Assembly (NCBI GenBank): GCA_910588535.1
Contig: CAJUOO010000009.1
Coordinates: 8,810-60,925 of the forward strand
Length of the DNA stretch: 52,116 nucleotides
Source: an uncultured Lachnospiraceae bacterium
GTDB taxonomy: Bacteria; Bacillota; Clostridia; Lachnospirales; Lachnospiraceae
Direction of reading: 5' to 3'
The notes below the pieces were generated by a model. That model made no database searches. It was not told where the DNA came from and saw nothing but the letters and a program-made list of their open reading frames with translations. Made by a program: the position numbers and the translations under genes. Shown piece after piece: positions 1 through 8,517 of this stretch; the first letter of the stretch is position 1, and each line of letters begins with the position of its first letter.

Positions 1-153
1 TCAGGATGTGAAATATCTATTTCACACTAACTCCCATCTGCCCGCTCTGGCGGGCGTACAAATCAGGATGTGAAATATCTATTTCACACTAACTCCCATC
101 TGCCCGCTCTGGCGGGCATACAAATCAGGATGTGAAATATCTATTTCACACTA
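1..153. repeat. R1 repeat array, 62-bp units
   Basis: Two full 62-bp units (27-88 and 89-150) follow the tail of a third, with a CTA trinucleotide at every junction (27, 89, 151). Each unit begins CTAACTCCCATC and holds two palindromes: one pairing GCCCGC with GCGGGC, and one pairing GTGAAATA with TATTTCAC. Units in this array differ by a single base. The same unit recurs at 42433-42496 and 50573-50699. No spacers separate the units. The last unit overlaps the 3' end of xseA. Confidence 0.9.
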
Positions 154-1361
154 GGCATCCCGTGCTCAGGCAAAAGAGATGTGACAACCGCCTTTGCACT
201 TCCCTCAAGAAGCCTAAGACGTATCTCCTCCCCCTCCTTTAGCTGTCTGACTGAGCGCACCACCTGTCCATCCTGATTCTGCACATAAGAATACCCTCTC
301 TCTAAGCTGACAAGCGGCGACAAACCATTCAGCTTCTGTGCATATAAGGAAAGTCTGTGCTTTCTGTCAGACATCAGACTATCCATCCTCTGCTCCAGCT
401 TATCCGCAAGCGAGATCAACCGCTGCCTCCTGTGAAAAATCCGATTTTCTGGGCTTAAAAGCTTAAGCTTTAGTTCCCTCTGCTCTAACTGCATCCGACT
501 TCTCTGAAGCTTCTGCTCCATTACAGACAACAGTGCACCTTTATAGCCACACAACCGCTCTTCAAAAGCTCGATAATCAAACACGGCAAGTTCTGCCGCT
601 GCAGATGGGGTAGGTGCCCTCAAATCTGCGACAAAATCTGCGATTGTGACATCCACCTCATGTCCCACCGCAGAGATCACCGGCGTATGACATGCAAAGA
701 TCGCTCGCGCCACACACTCCTCGTTAAATGCCCACAGATCCTCGATCGATCCGCCACCGCGCCCCACAATCATCACATCAAGCTCCATCTCGTCCAGAAC
801 CTCTATGCCGTGCACAATACTTTCCTTTGCTCCCTCTCCCTGAACCAGCGCAGAATACAGATAAAGCTGCACATAGGGGTTGCGCCGTCTCGCCACGGTA
901 ACAATATCCCGGATTGCCGCTCCTGTCCCTGCTGTCACAATTCCTATCCGCATGGCATAACGCGGGATGGGTCTTTTGTACTCCTGCGCGAACATCCCCA
1001 TCTCCTCAAGCCTTGCCTTCATCTCCTCAAACTGCTGATACAATAGTCCCGTTCCGTCCAGAGTAATTCTCTTCGCATAGAGCTGATAAGTGCCATTCTG
1101 TTCGTAAACATTCACACTGCCCTCTGCGACGATCCGCTGTCCCTCTTTCAATGTAAAGGCAAGTCCCTTCCTGTTATTTGCAAACATAACACAGGCAATC
1201 GCCGCCTTCTCATCCTTTATGGTAAAATAAATATGCCCGGAGGAATGATATTTACAGTTGGATACCTCTCCTCTCACCAAGATGCGCATCAACATAAAAT
1301 CCTGCGAAAACATATTTTTAATATAAGCATTGACCTGCGAAACAGAATATATGCTCGCCAT
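141..1361 (-). CDS. xseA: Exodeoxyribonuclease VII large subunit
   Basis: Catalytic subunit of exonuclease VII, which degrades single-stranded DNA from both ends in the cytoplasm. The 406-residue protein has the N-terminal OB-fold (about residues 1-100) followed by the Exonuc_VII_L domain, with the family motif GRGGGSIEDLW near residue 200. I start at the ATG at 1361 because AGGAGGG lies just upstream and the protein then begins MASIYSVSQVN, as in homologues; a longer frame to 1433 exists but lacks this support. nusB ends one base away, so the two are cotranscribed. Oddity: the last residues (SVK) and the TAG stop are read from the R1 repeat, so the native C-terminus has been replaced. The small-subunit gene xseB, which normally follows, is not in the window. 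Confidence 0.95.
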   Translation of the reverse strand: MASIYSVSQVNAYIKNMFSQDFMLMRILVRGEVSNCKYHSSGHIYFTIKDEKAAIACVMFANNRKGLAFTLKEGQRIVAEGSVNVYEQNGTYQLYAKRITLDGTGLLYQQFEEMKARLEEMGMFAQEYKRPIPRYAMRIGIVTAGTGAAIRDIVTVARRRNPYVQLYLYSALVQGEGAKESIVHGIEVLDEMELDVMIVGRGGGSIEDLWAFNEECVARAIFACHTPVISAVGHEVDVTIADFVADLRAPTPSAAAELAVFDYRAFEERLCGYKGALLSVMEQKLQRSRMQLEQRELKLKLLSPENRIFHRRQRLISLADKLEQRMDSLMSDRKHRLSLYAQKLNGLSPLVSLERGYSYVQNQDGQVVRSVRQLKEGEEIRLRLLEGSAKAVVTSLLPEHGMPSVK

Positions 1362-1362
1362 A

Positions 1363-1779
1363 TCAGCCCTCCTGCTGTACCGCCAGCTTTCCAAGAATAC
1401 CATTGACAAATGCAGGAGAATCATCACCGCCAAATTTCTTAGCTAGCTCCACCGCCTCATTGATGGCAACTCCTTGTGGAACAGTATCATCAAACAAGAT
1501 CTCAAACAGGGCAAGACGCAGAATCGTAAGCTCCACCTTGCCCATTCTTCCCGCCTTCCAGCCCTCTGCCACCGCATTGATCCGCTCGTCCAAAAGCTCT
1601 GTCTTTCCTGCCGCCTGCTCCGCGCGCACGCGAATCTCCTCCTTGTCCTCCTTGGCAAGCTTTTCCTGATCCTCTAACGACAGATAAAGCTTAATCTGTC
1701 CCTCCATCTCCTCTATCGAATAAAAATCTCTTTGAAATAATAATAAAAACGTATGCTCTCTTAAGCTTCTTCTTGTCAT
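1363..1779 (-). CDS. nusB: Transcription antitermination factor NusB
   Basis: 138-residue all-helical NusB protein. It binds boxA RNA with NusE (ribosomal protein S10) during rRNA transcription antitermination. The N-terminus (TRRSLREHTFLLLFQRDF) and C-terminal GGDDSPAFVNGILGKL are typical of the family, and the length is normal. It lies between an Asp23-family gene and xseA, the usual Clostridia order. A strong terminator separates it from the Asp23-family gene, so nusB-xseA probably has its own promoter in 1780-1900, although none is obvious there. Confidence 0.95.
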   Translation of the reverse strand: MTRRSLREHTFLLLFQRDFYSIEEMEGQIKLYLSLEDQEKLAKEDKEEIRVRAEQAAGKTELLDERINAVAEGWKAGRMGKVELTILRLALFEILFDDTVPQGVAINEAVELAKKFGGDDSPAFVNGILGKLAVQQEG

Positions 1780-1902
1780 GCCAACCCTCTATCTATCCTT
1801 ATCCATATCAGCACCGCGCACATCGGCTATTTTTTACTATATCTTCTCAGTTGCCCGCCGCGCAATTTTGTTGGAAATTCTTCTTTTTTTGTATGCATCA
1901 AG

Positions 1903-1935
1903 AAAAAAGGAGTCTTTAAGCAAGACTCCTTTTTT
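1903..1935 (-). terminator. Intrinsic terminator after Asp23-family gene
   Basis: Stem of about 12 bp (1903-1914 with 1924-1935, core GGAGTC/GACTCC) with a 9-nt loop. A-run and T-run flanks give a U tract on either strand. It sits 9 bp past the stop of the Asp23-family gene and would end the spoIIIA/Asp23 transcript before nusB. Confidence 0.85.
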
Positions 1936-1943
1936 CTGGTATC

Positions 1944-2327
1944 CTACTTGCTCTTTTCAAGGTCCACTCCCGCAATTCTGATATTCACATCAGAAACGGA
2001 GAGCCCGGTCATATTCTCTATCGCTGTCTTGACCTTATCCTGAACCTTGGCAGAAACAGCAGGTATATTATAACCATATTGCATATGAAGCGCAAGCTCC
2101 ACGGAAACCGCGCCCTCAAGAACTTCCACCCTGACGCCCTTTGAGAGATTCTTCATGCCAAGCTTTCCGACCAGCTCATTCGTTATATTTCCAGCCATGG
2201 AAGAAACACCCTCCACCTCGGTCGCCGCAAGCCCAGCTATAATAGCCACAACCTCATCTGCAATCTGCACTTCCCCTACTTTGCCATTCTCGTATATTCT
2301 ATGAGTACCTCTATTATCCTGTTCCAT
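1944..2327 (-). CDS. Asp23/Gls24 family envelope stress protein (YqhY-like)
   Basis: 127-residue Asp23/Gls24-domain protein (about residues 15-115), with the typical stretch GEVQIADEVVAIIAGLAATEVEGV and the later GYNIPAVS...VQDKV segment. In Bacillus the orthologue YqhY lies at the same place, between spoIIIAH and nusB, and has been linked to control of acetyl-CoA carboxylase; whether that holds here is unknown. There is no signal peptide or membrane segment, so it is cytoplasmic. It lies 59 bp after spoIIIAH and is followed by a terminator. Confidence 0.9.
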   Translation of the reverse strand: MEQDNRGTHRIYENGKVGEVQIADEVVAIIAGLAATEVEGVSSMAGNITNELVGKLGMKNLSKGVRVEVLEGAVSVELALHMQYGYNIPAVSAKVQDKVKTAIENMTGLSVSDVNIRIAGVDLEKSK

Positions 2328-2386
2328 GGTTATAACCTCCTACATCGTTTATCCTTATTATAACCAAGTTATGTATTTTTTGCAAA

Positions 2387-3121
2387 CTATTTTGTATCTA
2401 AAATCGGAGTTATTACAATCTTCTCCGCCGATACCTCCGTCTTGCGCTTGACAATATCCTCTATCTGAGCACGCTCTGCATCAGACAGATTACTCTGATT
2501 TACCACCACATCCACTGTATCCTCGGTGATGCTTACCACCACATCAGAAAAACCCTTGGCTGCAAGAAGCATTTCGGCTGCCGCCTCCTTCTCGCTGATG
2601 GTCGTGCTCTCCAAAAGCTCACTGATCGCATCCTGTTTCTGATCATCTGTTATATTTGCATTATCAATAATATTCATAAGTGTTTCCTTATTTGCCGCGC
2701 GCACCTGTTCCCTGTTAAGCTTAATCTCCGTGATCATGGCAAGGCTGTTCGTGCCTATGGTCAAAACGGCATCTCCGGGATTCTCCGCTGTCCCAGTATT
2801 TTCCAGATCCACATCAAGGCTGTCTATCTCTTTTAAAACGTCCTCCTTGCTCTCCTCCTCATTGCCTGCGGCTGTGGTCTGCGGCTCATTGCTCGCGAGC
2901 TGCTCTGTATTCTGCGCCTCGTTCAACGCCTGATTTTCTGCCAGAATATCTTCCTCTGATATATCATTCAGATTAATTCCATTCTCCTTTTCCATATTGT
3001 TGACCGCCAGATACTGATTATCCTCCCCAGTCCGCTGCGCGTAGCTTAGATATCCTGCAATGGCAATCATAATCGCCAGTGCTGTAATAATAAATTGATT
3101 CTTTTTGACAAGCTGTTTCAA
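2387..3121 (-). CDS. spoIIIAH: Stage III sporulation protein AH
   Basis: Mother-cell membrane protein of the SpoIIIA-SpoIIQ channel that links mother cell and forespore during engulfment. The 244 residues show one N-terminal transmembrane helix (about residues 9-27), a long acidic low-complexity linker (about 40-115) and a C-terminal SpoIIIAH/YscJ-like ring-building domain (about 130-240). The linker is longer than in Bacillus. The start overlaps the end of spoIIIAG by 4 bp (ATGA), which suggests translational coupling. It is the last gene of the spoIIIA operon. Confidence 0.95.
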   Translation of the reverse strand: MKQLVKKNQFIITALAIMIAIAGYLSYAQRTGEDNQYLAVNNMEKENGINLNDISEEDILAENQALNEAQNTEQLASNEPQTTAAGNEEESKEDVLKEIDSLDVDLENTGTAENPGDAVLTIGTNSLAMITEIKLNREQVRAANKETLMNIIDNANITDDQKQDAISELLESTTISEKEAAAEMLLAAKGFSDVVVSITEDTVDVVVNQSNLSDAERAQIEDIVKRKTEVSAEKIVITPILDTK

Positions 3122-3687
3122 GATGCTCCCTCCTTCATTTTCATCACTTTTATTTTATGGCTCGGCACGTCAAATAATGCCGATACTGCTTCTATAATTT
3201 CCTTCACAGTATAAATATCGCTCCCGCCCTCAGCAATCACGATAACACCCTCTATACGGGGATTCGTCTCCTGCACAACATATGGTGTTCTGCTCCCATC
3301 ATTTCCTTCTATGTATACAGCCGCATCGGACTGCGACAGTTCCTTCACATCTCTGCTCCCTCCCTCACTGTCAATTTCTGATGTCTCACTGCGCGTGTAT
3401 GGTGTTTCCTTTAGGACGATTTTCTCTCCGGTTGCTTTCATCGTGATCATCACCTTTGTCTTTCCTACTCCCTCCACGCAGGACAGCACCTCTGTCAACC
3501 TTTTCTCCAAAAGCTCCTCATAGGTCTCCTCCGTCACCACCAGTGTCTCTTCCTGTTTTACCGTCTCATTTTTCTCACCTCTATCCTCCATGGGAGCCGC
3601 GATCACAATAAGCGCCACGCCCGCAAGAAGAATCAGCAGCAGCTTATTAAGTCCTATCTTTTTTATGGATGACAGGGAAGCCTTCAT
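3118..3687 (-). CDS. spoIIIAG: Stage III sporulation protein AG
   Basis: 189-residue single-pass protein with a membrane helix near residues 14-31. Its extracytoplasmic part contains the SpoIIIAG ring domain, with VLSCVEGVGKTKVMITM around residues 68-84 and a second half near GVIVIAEGGSDIYTVKEI. In Bacillus this protein forms a 30-fold ring in the intermembrane space. It overlaps its neighbours by 4 bp on each side (spoIIIAF and spoIIIAH). Confidence 0.95.
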   Translation of the reverse strand: MKASLSSIKKIGLNKLLLILLAGVALIVIAAPMEDRGEKNETVKQEETLVVTEETYEELLEKRLTEVLSCVEGVGKTKVMITMKATGEKIVLKETPYTRSETSEIDSEGGSRDVKELSQSDAAVYIEGNDGSRTPYVVQETNPRIEGVIVIAEGGSDIYTVKEIIEAVSALFDVPSHKIKVMKMKEGAS

Positions 3688-4274
3688 CTATCTCCACCTC
3701 CCTGTATACTAACATTTATATTAGATGCATCTATATTATAGAAGTTGGCCAGCTCATTTTTCAAAGCTTTTTCCTCCCTGTTCTCCATCTGACTCTGAAA
3801 TACCTCCACCTGTATACGCTCTACATAAATATCGGTGTCCTTGCTCCCCTCGCGCCCCACTGTGAGCTTAAGCGCTGCAACCTCCCCGAACGTCTCGCTC
3901 TCTGTATCCTCATTCCACACAAGCTCTGTAGAGATAAGCTGGTAGCCCCTTTCCCCCAAAAAACCAGAAAGTTCACCGGTAAGCTGATTATTGTATTGCA
4001 AAAGCAGCTCCTCATATGCCTCCTGCTGCCTTAGCTCAAGCTCAAAGCTCTTATCTGCCAGCTCAATTTTCAGATTTTCCTTATTAAAAAAATCTTCCAT
4101 TAAGTCCTCAAGATGAAACAGTTTCACAGCCGGGGACAGAAAAAGAAGAATAAACAAAAGACCCATATAGAGCTTTATGTATTTATAGTATTTCGACGGC
4201 AGAAGCTCAGCGAACACTGCCGTTAGAATACTATAACAGACAATTCCCTTCACCCACGCGACAAGACTCTCCAT
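3684..4274 (-). CDS. spoIIIAF: Stage III sporulation protein AF
   Basis: Membrane protein of the SpoIIIA complex. From the ATG at 4274 the protein begins MESLVAWVKGIVCYSILTAV and is about 196 residues: two N-terminal membrane helices (about 6-22 and 33-52), then a soluble alpha/beta domain. I prefer 4274 to the upstream start at 4304 because GGGAGGAAAACAGC precedes it at good spacing. It lies 16 bp after spoIIIAE and overlaps spoIIIAG by 4 bp. Confidence 0.93.
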   Translation of the reverse strand: MESLVAWVKGIVCYSILTAVFAELLPSKYYKYIKLYMGLLFILLFLSPAVKLFHLEDLMEDFFNKENLKIELADKSFELELRQQEAYEELLLQYNNQLTGELSGFLGERGYQLISTELVWNEDTESETFGEVAALKLTVGREGSKDTDIYVERIQVEVFQSQMENREEKALKNELANFYNIDASNINVSIQGGGDR

Positions 4275-4290
4275 GCTGTTTTCCTCCCTT

Positions 4291-5418
4291 TTAAGTAGAA
4301 GCACACACCACTGCGATTGTCACAATGTATAAAATTCCTGTTGTGGCAACTAATTGTAGCAAATAGCGGCTTCCCTCGCACACGGCAGAAAGTGCCGCCA
4401 CCATCCTCTTATCTGACACTGGCTGTAGCATAGCACAGCTTAGCTGATACATAAGAATTAAAATTCCAAGTTTCCCCACCGGAACAGCCACTATCGCCGC
4501 AATTAAAAAAAATGCGGCTGTCCCTATTCCATTTTTGATCATCTCCCCAGATTGTGCCACAAGCTGTGCCACTGCCTCAGCGCTGTTCCCAATTCCCGGA
4601 AGTACGGACACTGTTTTTTGCAGCACGGAAAGCTTCATCTTGTCCACTGACGGAAGAACCAGCCCATGCATCGTATTCATCCCGATCACTAACGTCAACA
4701 TTCCTTTTAAGCTCCACGAAACGACCGTCTGAAACAGCTTGGACAATCTGGAAAGCATCTCTTCCTTTGTTATGTAATTTACCAGCATAATAACAACAGA
4801 CAACTTGACAATCGGCAGAATCATTCGGAGTAAAAAACTATCTGCTAGGCTTAGCAGCACCAGCATAATCTTGTAAAACCCTATCGCGCTGACACTTCCC
4901 GCAGATACGCTGACAGCCAGAAAAAATGCGGGGATCAGAGCTCTCATAAACAAATCCAGACGATGAAGTAGCTCCTCCGCTATCTGACAGCCCTCCATAA
5001 AGGAAAGTGCTGTTATACTTAAAAAAGCAAGGTATGTCACAAAAAATCCAGTATCTGCAATCTGCTTATTCTCAAATGCCAGCGCAATATTGTGGAAAAC
5101 TGCCGCCATAATCCCAATCCCCAATATTAGCAACATCGCGCGCCTGCCTGCCGCTATCTCTCCCACACACGCCTGTAACAGCATGGAGACAATCTCTTTT
5201 ACAGAAAGCTCTCCCTTCAGTGTTTTCTTCACCAGATCAAGAAAATTCAGCTCATCTTTCTTAAAAATTCCATCGATCACGTCCTGAAGCTCTGTAAAAT
5301 CATAATCTGACAATCCATTCACCGCTGTCTCTGCCGCGTTCGCCGGCGTATAAACCCCAATAAGAAACATAAATATGCCTGTCACTATTATACATAGAAC
5401 AAATCTTTGTCTACCCAT
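4291..5418 (-). CDS. spoIIIAE: Stage III sporulation protein AE
   Basis: Polytopic membrane component of the SpoIIIA channel. The preferred start at 5418 gives a signal peptide (MGRQRFVLCIIVTGIFMFLI, cleavage after PANA), a short extracytoplasmic region and about seven hydrophobic segments across residues 95-375. The frame stays open to a TTG at 5490 overlapping spoIIIAD, and another ATG lies at 5430, so the exact start is uncertain. Length without the extension is about 375 residues, close to the family norm. The C-terminus ends in a run of small and hydrophobic residues. Confidence 0.92.
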   Translation of the reverse strand: MGRQRFVLCIIVTGIFMFLIGVYTPANAAETAVNGLSDYDFTELQDVIDGIFKKDELNFLDLVKKTLKGELSVKEIVSMLLQACVGEIAAGRRAMLLILGIGIMAAVFHNIALAFENKQIADTGFFVTYLAFLSITALSFMEGCQIAEELLHRLDLFMRALIPAFFLAVSVSAGSVSAIGFYKIMLVLLSLADSFLLRMILPIVKLSVVIMLVNYITKEEMLSRLSKLFQTVVSWSLKGMLTLVIGMNTMHGLVLPSVDKMKLSVLQKTVSVLPGIGNSAEAVAQLVAQSGEMIKNGIGTAAFFLIAAIVAVPVGKLGILILMYQLSCAMLQPVSDKRMVAALSAVCEGSRYLLQLVATTGILYIVTIAVVCAST

Positions 5419-5461
5419 TCCAATCCCCATGCCATCTTTTATATCATTCAGGATATTTCCT

Positions 5462-5842
5462 CTATCCAAGAAGGTTTTCAATTGTCTCAAAGAGTGATAA
5501 AATCACCGGTGCACTGACAGCCAGTATAGACAACTTTCCAAAGGTTTCAAGCTGTGCTGCTATCGACTGATAGCCTCCATCCCTGCAAAGAGCAGAAGCA
5601 AACTCACAGATATAAGTGATACCAACCATTTTCATAAGAATCGCTATATAGGCGGAGGGAAGATTTAGGTATCCTGTCAGCTTGTCCACCATCTTAAGCA
5701 CAACGCCAAGCTTATCTACCCCATAAGAGAAAATAATAATGGTTGCGGCAAGGGCCACATAGATCCAGAGCTCACTTTTTATATTTTTAAGCTGAATTGC
5801 CAAGAGCATCGCTGCAATTCCAAGAATGGCCGCTGAAACCAT
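5462..5842 (-). CDS. spoIIIAD: Stage III sporulation protein AD
   Basis: 126-residue membrane protein with four hydrophobic segments (about 2-18, 26-42, 60-76 and 98-118) and the motif MKMVGITYICEFASALCRDGG, characteristic of SpoIIIAD. It is homologous to the second half of the SpoIIIAC/AD pair. The gene lies 14 bp after spoIIIAC. Confidence 0.95.
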   Translation of the reverse strand: MVSAAILGIAAMLLAIQLKNIKSELWIYVALAATIIIFSYGVDKLGVVLKMVDKLTGYLNLPSAYIAILMKMVGITYICEFASALCRDGGYQSIAAQLETFGKLSILAVSAPVILSLFETIENLLG

Positions 5843-5856
5843 ATAGATCCTCCCTT

Positions 5857-6051
5857 CTATAAAGAAAATAACGCCTTGATCGTCTCAAATAAATCATAAA
5901 TATATGGCACAATCCAAAATAAAACCAAAATCAATCCCGCAAGGCTGGTTAAAAAAGCATGCTCCTCCCTCCCGCTGTGCTTTAAAACCTGTCCAATTAC
6001 TGACACCAAAATCCCCACTGCCGCTATCTTAAATATTAAATTTACCGTCAT
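5857..6051 (-). CDS. spoIIIAC: Stage III sporulation protein AC
   Basis: Very small (64-residue) two-helix membrane protein: helices at about 5-23 and 34-52 separated by HSGREEHA. This is the standard size and pattern of SpoIIIAC. It lies 19 bp after spoIIIAB and 14 bp before spoIIIAD. Confidence 0.95.
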   Translation of the reverse strand: MTVNLIFKIAAVGILVSVIGQVLKHSGREEHAFLTSLAGLILVLFWIVPYIYDLFETIKALFSL

Positions 6052-6070
6052 CCCTACACCCCGCCTATCT

Positions 6071-6592
6071 CTATACCATCAAAATCACCAGAAATATTCC
6101 CGCTATTATTCCCATGGTCCGGCATAGCTTTCCATTTCTCTTAAAGCTCTCCCACGCATTTTTTATCTCCTCCTCCGTCTGTTCCAAATACAGCTCAATG
6201 GTGCTCAACTGCATCTCTGTGTCCAGATACCCCAGTTGATTTCCCAGTTGAATCAACTTCTCCTTGTCCTCCTCACAAAGAGCACTCTCCCCCAAAGCCT
6301 CTCTGATACTTTCCTCCCATATCTGTGCCAGTGTCTGCCCTTTCAGCTGTTTCATCACAGACGCAGTCTTTAGAAGCATCGCCCCATATGGATCCTTAAG
6401 GCGTCTTCCAATGGTCTGAAATGCCTCCGCCAGAGTAGAATGGCTATATTTAATCTCACCGCGCAGCATAAGAAGCATCCGACGTATTGTCTCCAACTCC
6501 TCTATCCGCTCCTTCATGCGCCCACTTAAAAAGAATCCAATTGACGTGGTGGAAAATAAAATTAGGCAGATACCTATTATTTTTACTATCAT
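6071..6592 (-). CDS. spoIIIAB: Stage III sporulation protein AB
   Basis: About 173 residues. An N-terminal membrane helix (residues 1-20), a long helical cytoplasmic region containing RGEIKYSHSTLAEAF, and a C-terminal membrane helix make the standard SpoIIIAB layout, related to type II/IV secretion membrane proteins. I prefer the ATG at 6592 (GAGGA five bases upstream) over the ATG at 6604. Confidence 0.93.
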   Translation of the reverse strand: MIVKIIGICLILFSTTSIGFFLSGRMKERIEELETIRRMLLMLRGEIKYSHSTLAEAFQTIGRRLKDPYGAMLLKTASVMKQLKGQTLAQIWEESIREALGESALCEEDKEKLIQLGNQLGYLDTEMQLSTIELYLEQTEEEIKNAWESFKRNGKLCRTMGIIAGIFLVILMV

Positions 6593-6650
6593 ACCATTCC
6601 TCATTTCTGTGCCTATAATGTTAATGATGGGAACAGTCTCGCGCCTTTAC

Positions 6651-7631
6651 TTATATACACGCCGCCGAGATGCACGAGCGATAGAGTGGATTTCCCTGCG
6701 CATCAAAAACCTCTGTTATCTTCCCCGCAATGCTTGTATCGCCCAAAACCACATACCGCTCAAACACATGCTCCTGAACCAGCTTGCGCAAAAGTGGCTT
6801 TGTCCTTATATCATCAATAGAGCTTCCATGTACCGTCGCAATCAACTTGCACCCACAATTCCTCACATATTCGATCGCCTCCAGATCTCGCCTTCCGCCT
6901 ATCTCGTCCACCGCAATCACCTCCGGCGCCATAGTGCGTACTAGCATCATCATCCCTTCCGCCTTTGGACAGCAATCAAGCACATCGGTTCGGATACCCA
7001 GATCATTCTGTGGTGTTCCCATATAACAGGCGCCGATCTCAGAACGCTCGTCCACCACACCGACTGTCACACCACGATGCCCATTGTCTCCGTTGGATAG
7101 CTGTCGAATAAGATCACGAAGCAATGTTGTCTTTCCACAGCGCGGCGGTGAGATAATTAAGGTATGCTTCACCTGTGTGCCGTCTGTCACAAAAGGAAGT
7201 AGCGGATCGGCACAGCCCTTAATCTGGTGGGACAGTCTGATATTGATAAACGATATGTATTTCATACTTTTAATTCCTTCCTTCTCCATAATTACCTTTC
7301 CAGCCATCCCCACCCGGTGCCCTCCCTGTATTGTGATAAAGCCCTGCCGAATCTCCTCCTCATATGCATACAAGGAATACTGGCTAATATATTCTACTGT
7401 TTCCTTAATATCTGCTTTTTGTACAATATATGCATCCTTTTGCTCCCCTCTCAGCCTGCCATCCACACCTATATAATATTCTATATTTCCGTAGCGAATA
7501 AGCAGAGGTGCCTGCACTCTCAGACGTACCTCCTGAAGCTTGTCATAATCCAGTGCACTTCTTTTTAACAATTCCCGCACGGATGCCGCGAAAATCCTCA
7601 GCAACTCCTCTTCTCTTTGCTCCAAAATCAT
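6651..7631 (-). CDS. spoIIIAA: Stage III sporulation protein AA (ATPase)
   Basis: Secretion-type AAA+ ATPase that is thought to power the SpoIIIA channel from the mother-cell side. 326 residues. The P-loop SPPRCGKTTLL spans residues 161-171, followed by a Walker B-type VIAVDEIG and the region IATVHG. It is the first gene of the spoIIIA operon. Start choice: the ATG at 7631 directly abuts a GAGGA element (no spacing), whereas the TTG at 7625 (residue 3) lies six bases past it, so TTG may be the real start. A sigma-E-like promoter lies 27-53 bp upstream. Confidence 0.95.
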   Translation of the reverse strand: MILEQREEELLRIFAASVRELLKRSALDYDKLQEVRLRVQAPLLIRYGNIEYYIGVDGRLRGEQKDAYIVQKADIKETVEYISQYSLYAYEEEIRQGFITIQGGHRVGMAGKVIMEKEGIKSMKYISFINIRLSHQIKGCADPLLPFVTDGTQVKHTLIISPPRCGKTTLLRDLIRQLSNGDNGHRGVTVGVVDERSEIGACYMGTPQNDLGIRTDVLDCCPKAEGMMMLVRTMAPEVIAVDEIGGRRDLEAIEYVRNCGCKLIATVHGSSIDDIRTKPLLRKLVQEHVFERYVVLGDTSIAGKITEVFDAQGNPLYRSCISAACI

Positions 7632-7657
7632 TCCTCATTTCAAATATAATATTCTGA

Positions 7658-7684
7658 ATTCTATGCGATTCCATACAATATATG
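7658..7684 (-). promoter_or_regulatory. Candidate sigma-E promoter of the spoIIIA operon
   Basis: On the minus strand CATATATT (7684-7677) is followed, 11 nt later, by CATAGAAT (7665-7658). The second box is one base from the sigma-E -10 consensus CATACAAT. The position, upstream of spoIIIAA, is where a mother-cell sigma-E promoter is expected. Inferred from consensus only. Confidence 0.4.
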
Positions 7685-7773
7685 GCAGCAAACAGCCAAA
7701 TAGACCAAAAGAATAACCGAATATATAAACCTATGGATCTTAGATGGAAAAGGCGAACGCTCAAATAAAGAAA

Positions 7774-7818
7774 AATCTGTCCAGCGGCAGCTTTTTCCTT
7801 TCTGCCGCTGGGCAGATT
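7774..7818 (-). terminator. Intrinsic terminator of the GntR/ABC operon
   Basis: Long stem (7774-7790 with 7802-7818; AATCTG...CAGATT outside, CAGCGGCAG/CTGCCGCTG inside) with one mismatch and an 11-nt loop, followed on the minus strand by TTTTTCTTTATTT. It lies about 50 bp past the permease stop. Confidence 0.85.
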
Positions 7819-7866
7819 AAAAAATGCCCATGGTTGGTTTTCTTGTTATTCATCCATGCTCTCACC

Positions 7867-8517
7867 TCATATTTCTTTGTTTTTCAATATCTTGATAGAT
7901 ACCCATATGGAAATCGCATACATCACAGCGACAAGCATAATAGCAAATACTATTAGCAACACAGGGGAGTTGATCAAAGTTACAAACAACATACTTTTAC
8001 CAACAGGAATTTTTGTAATGAGCAACAATGTTATCAAAAAACCCGCCACTGGAATATACATAAACACTCTGCCTTTGATAGAGCCAAGTTTATAATATCC
8101 CGGCAGTTGAAAAACGGTATACAAAGCAAAAAGAAATATACCTGTAGTAGCAGCGTTTATAAAGTCGAGTATACTAACACTTTCTCCCAATATTAACAAT
8201 ATAATAGGATGAGCAACCAAAGAAAAAATCAGTGCAATTGCGCCCATAATAATGATAAAAATATATCGCCCAATAACCATGTCACTTTTTCGAATTGGCA
8301 AGATACCATAAAGTCGTTCCATAGAATTCTTTTCTGTAATAGAAAATGTATATCCCGTTGTCATGGCAATAAAACACATTGCAAATGAAATTCCTGTCAA
8401 CAAAGAATGATTGATGGCAGCAAATACAACAGGCAATATCATTGTAAAACATATTGTTTTCACATAGGGCCTTATTAACGAAAAATCCAGTTTTGTTGCT
8501 TTCCAAATATTATTCAT
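7867..8517 (-). CDS. ABC-2 transporter permease
   Basis: 216-residue membrane protein with six predicted hydrophobic segments, matching the ABC-2 permease half of a small exporter. I start at the ATG at 8517 (MNNIWKATKLDF), which has AGGAAAGGTGA upstream and overlaps the ATPase gene by 8 bp; a longer frame to 8577 would run deep into the ATPase. Segment ITEKNSMERLYGILPIRKSDMV resembles the cytoplasmic loop of ABC-2_membrane_5 type permeases. The substrate cannot be told; GntR/YtrA-linked transporters of this layout often respond to envelope stress or peptide antibiotics. Confidence 0.85.
   Translation of the reverse strand: MNNIWKATKLDFSLIRPYVKTICFTMILPVVFAAINHSLLTGISFAMCFIAMTTGYTFSITEKNSMERLYGILPIRKSDMVIGRYIFIIIMGAIALIFSLVAHPIILLILGESVSILDFINAATTGIFLFALYTVFQLPGYYKLGSIKGRVFMYIPVAGFLITLLLITKIPVGKSMLFVTLINSPVLLIVFAIMLVAVMYAISIWVSIKILKNKEI

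Noticed and set aside
1..153. CRISPR array
   Set aside because: The 62-bp units are joined directly with no unique spacers, occur in dispersed sites, and no cas genes are in the window.
7543..7764. 73-codon minus-strand ORF before spoIIIAA
   Set aside because: It overlaps the spoIIIAA N-terminus and promoter region in another frame, and its composition is not protein-like.
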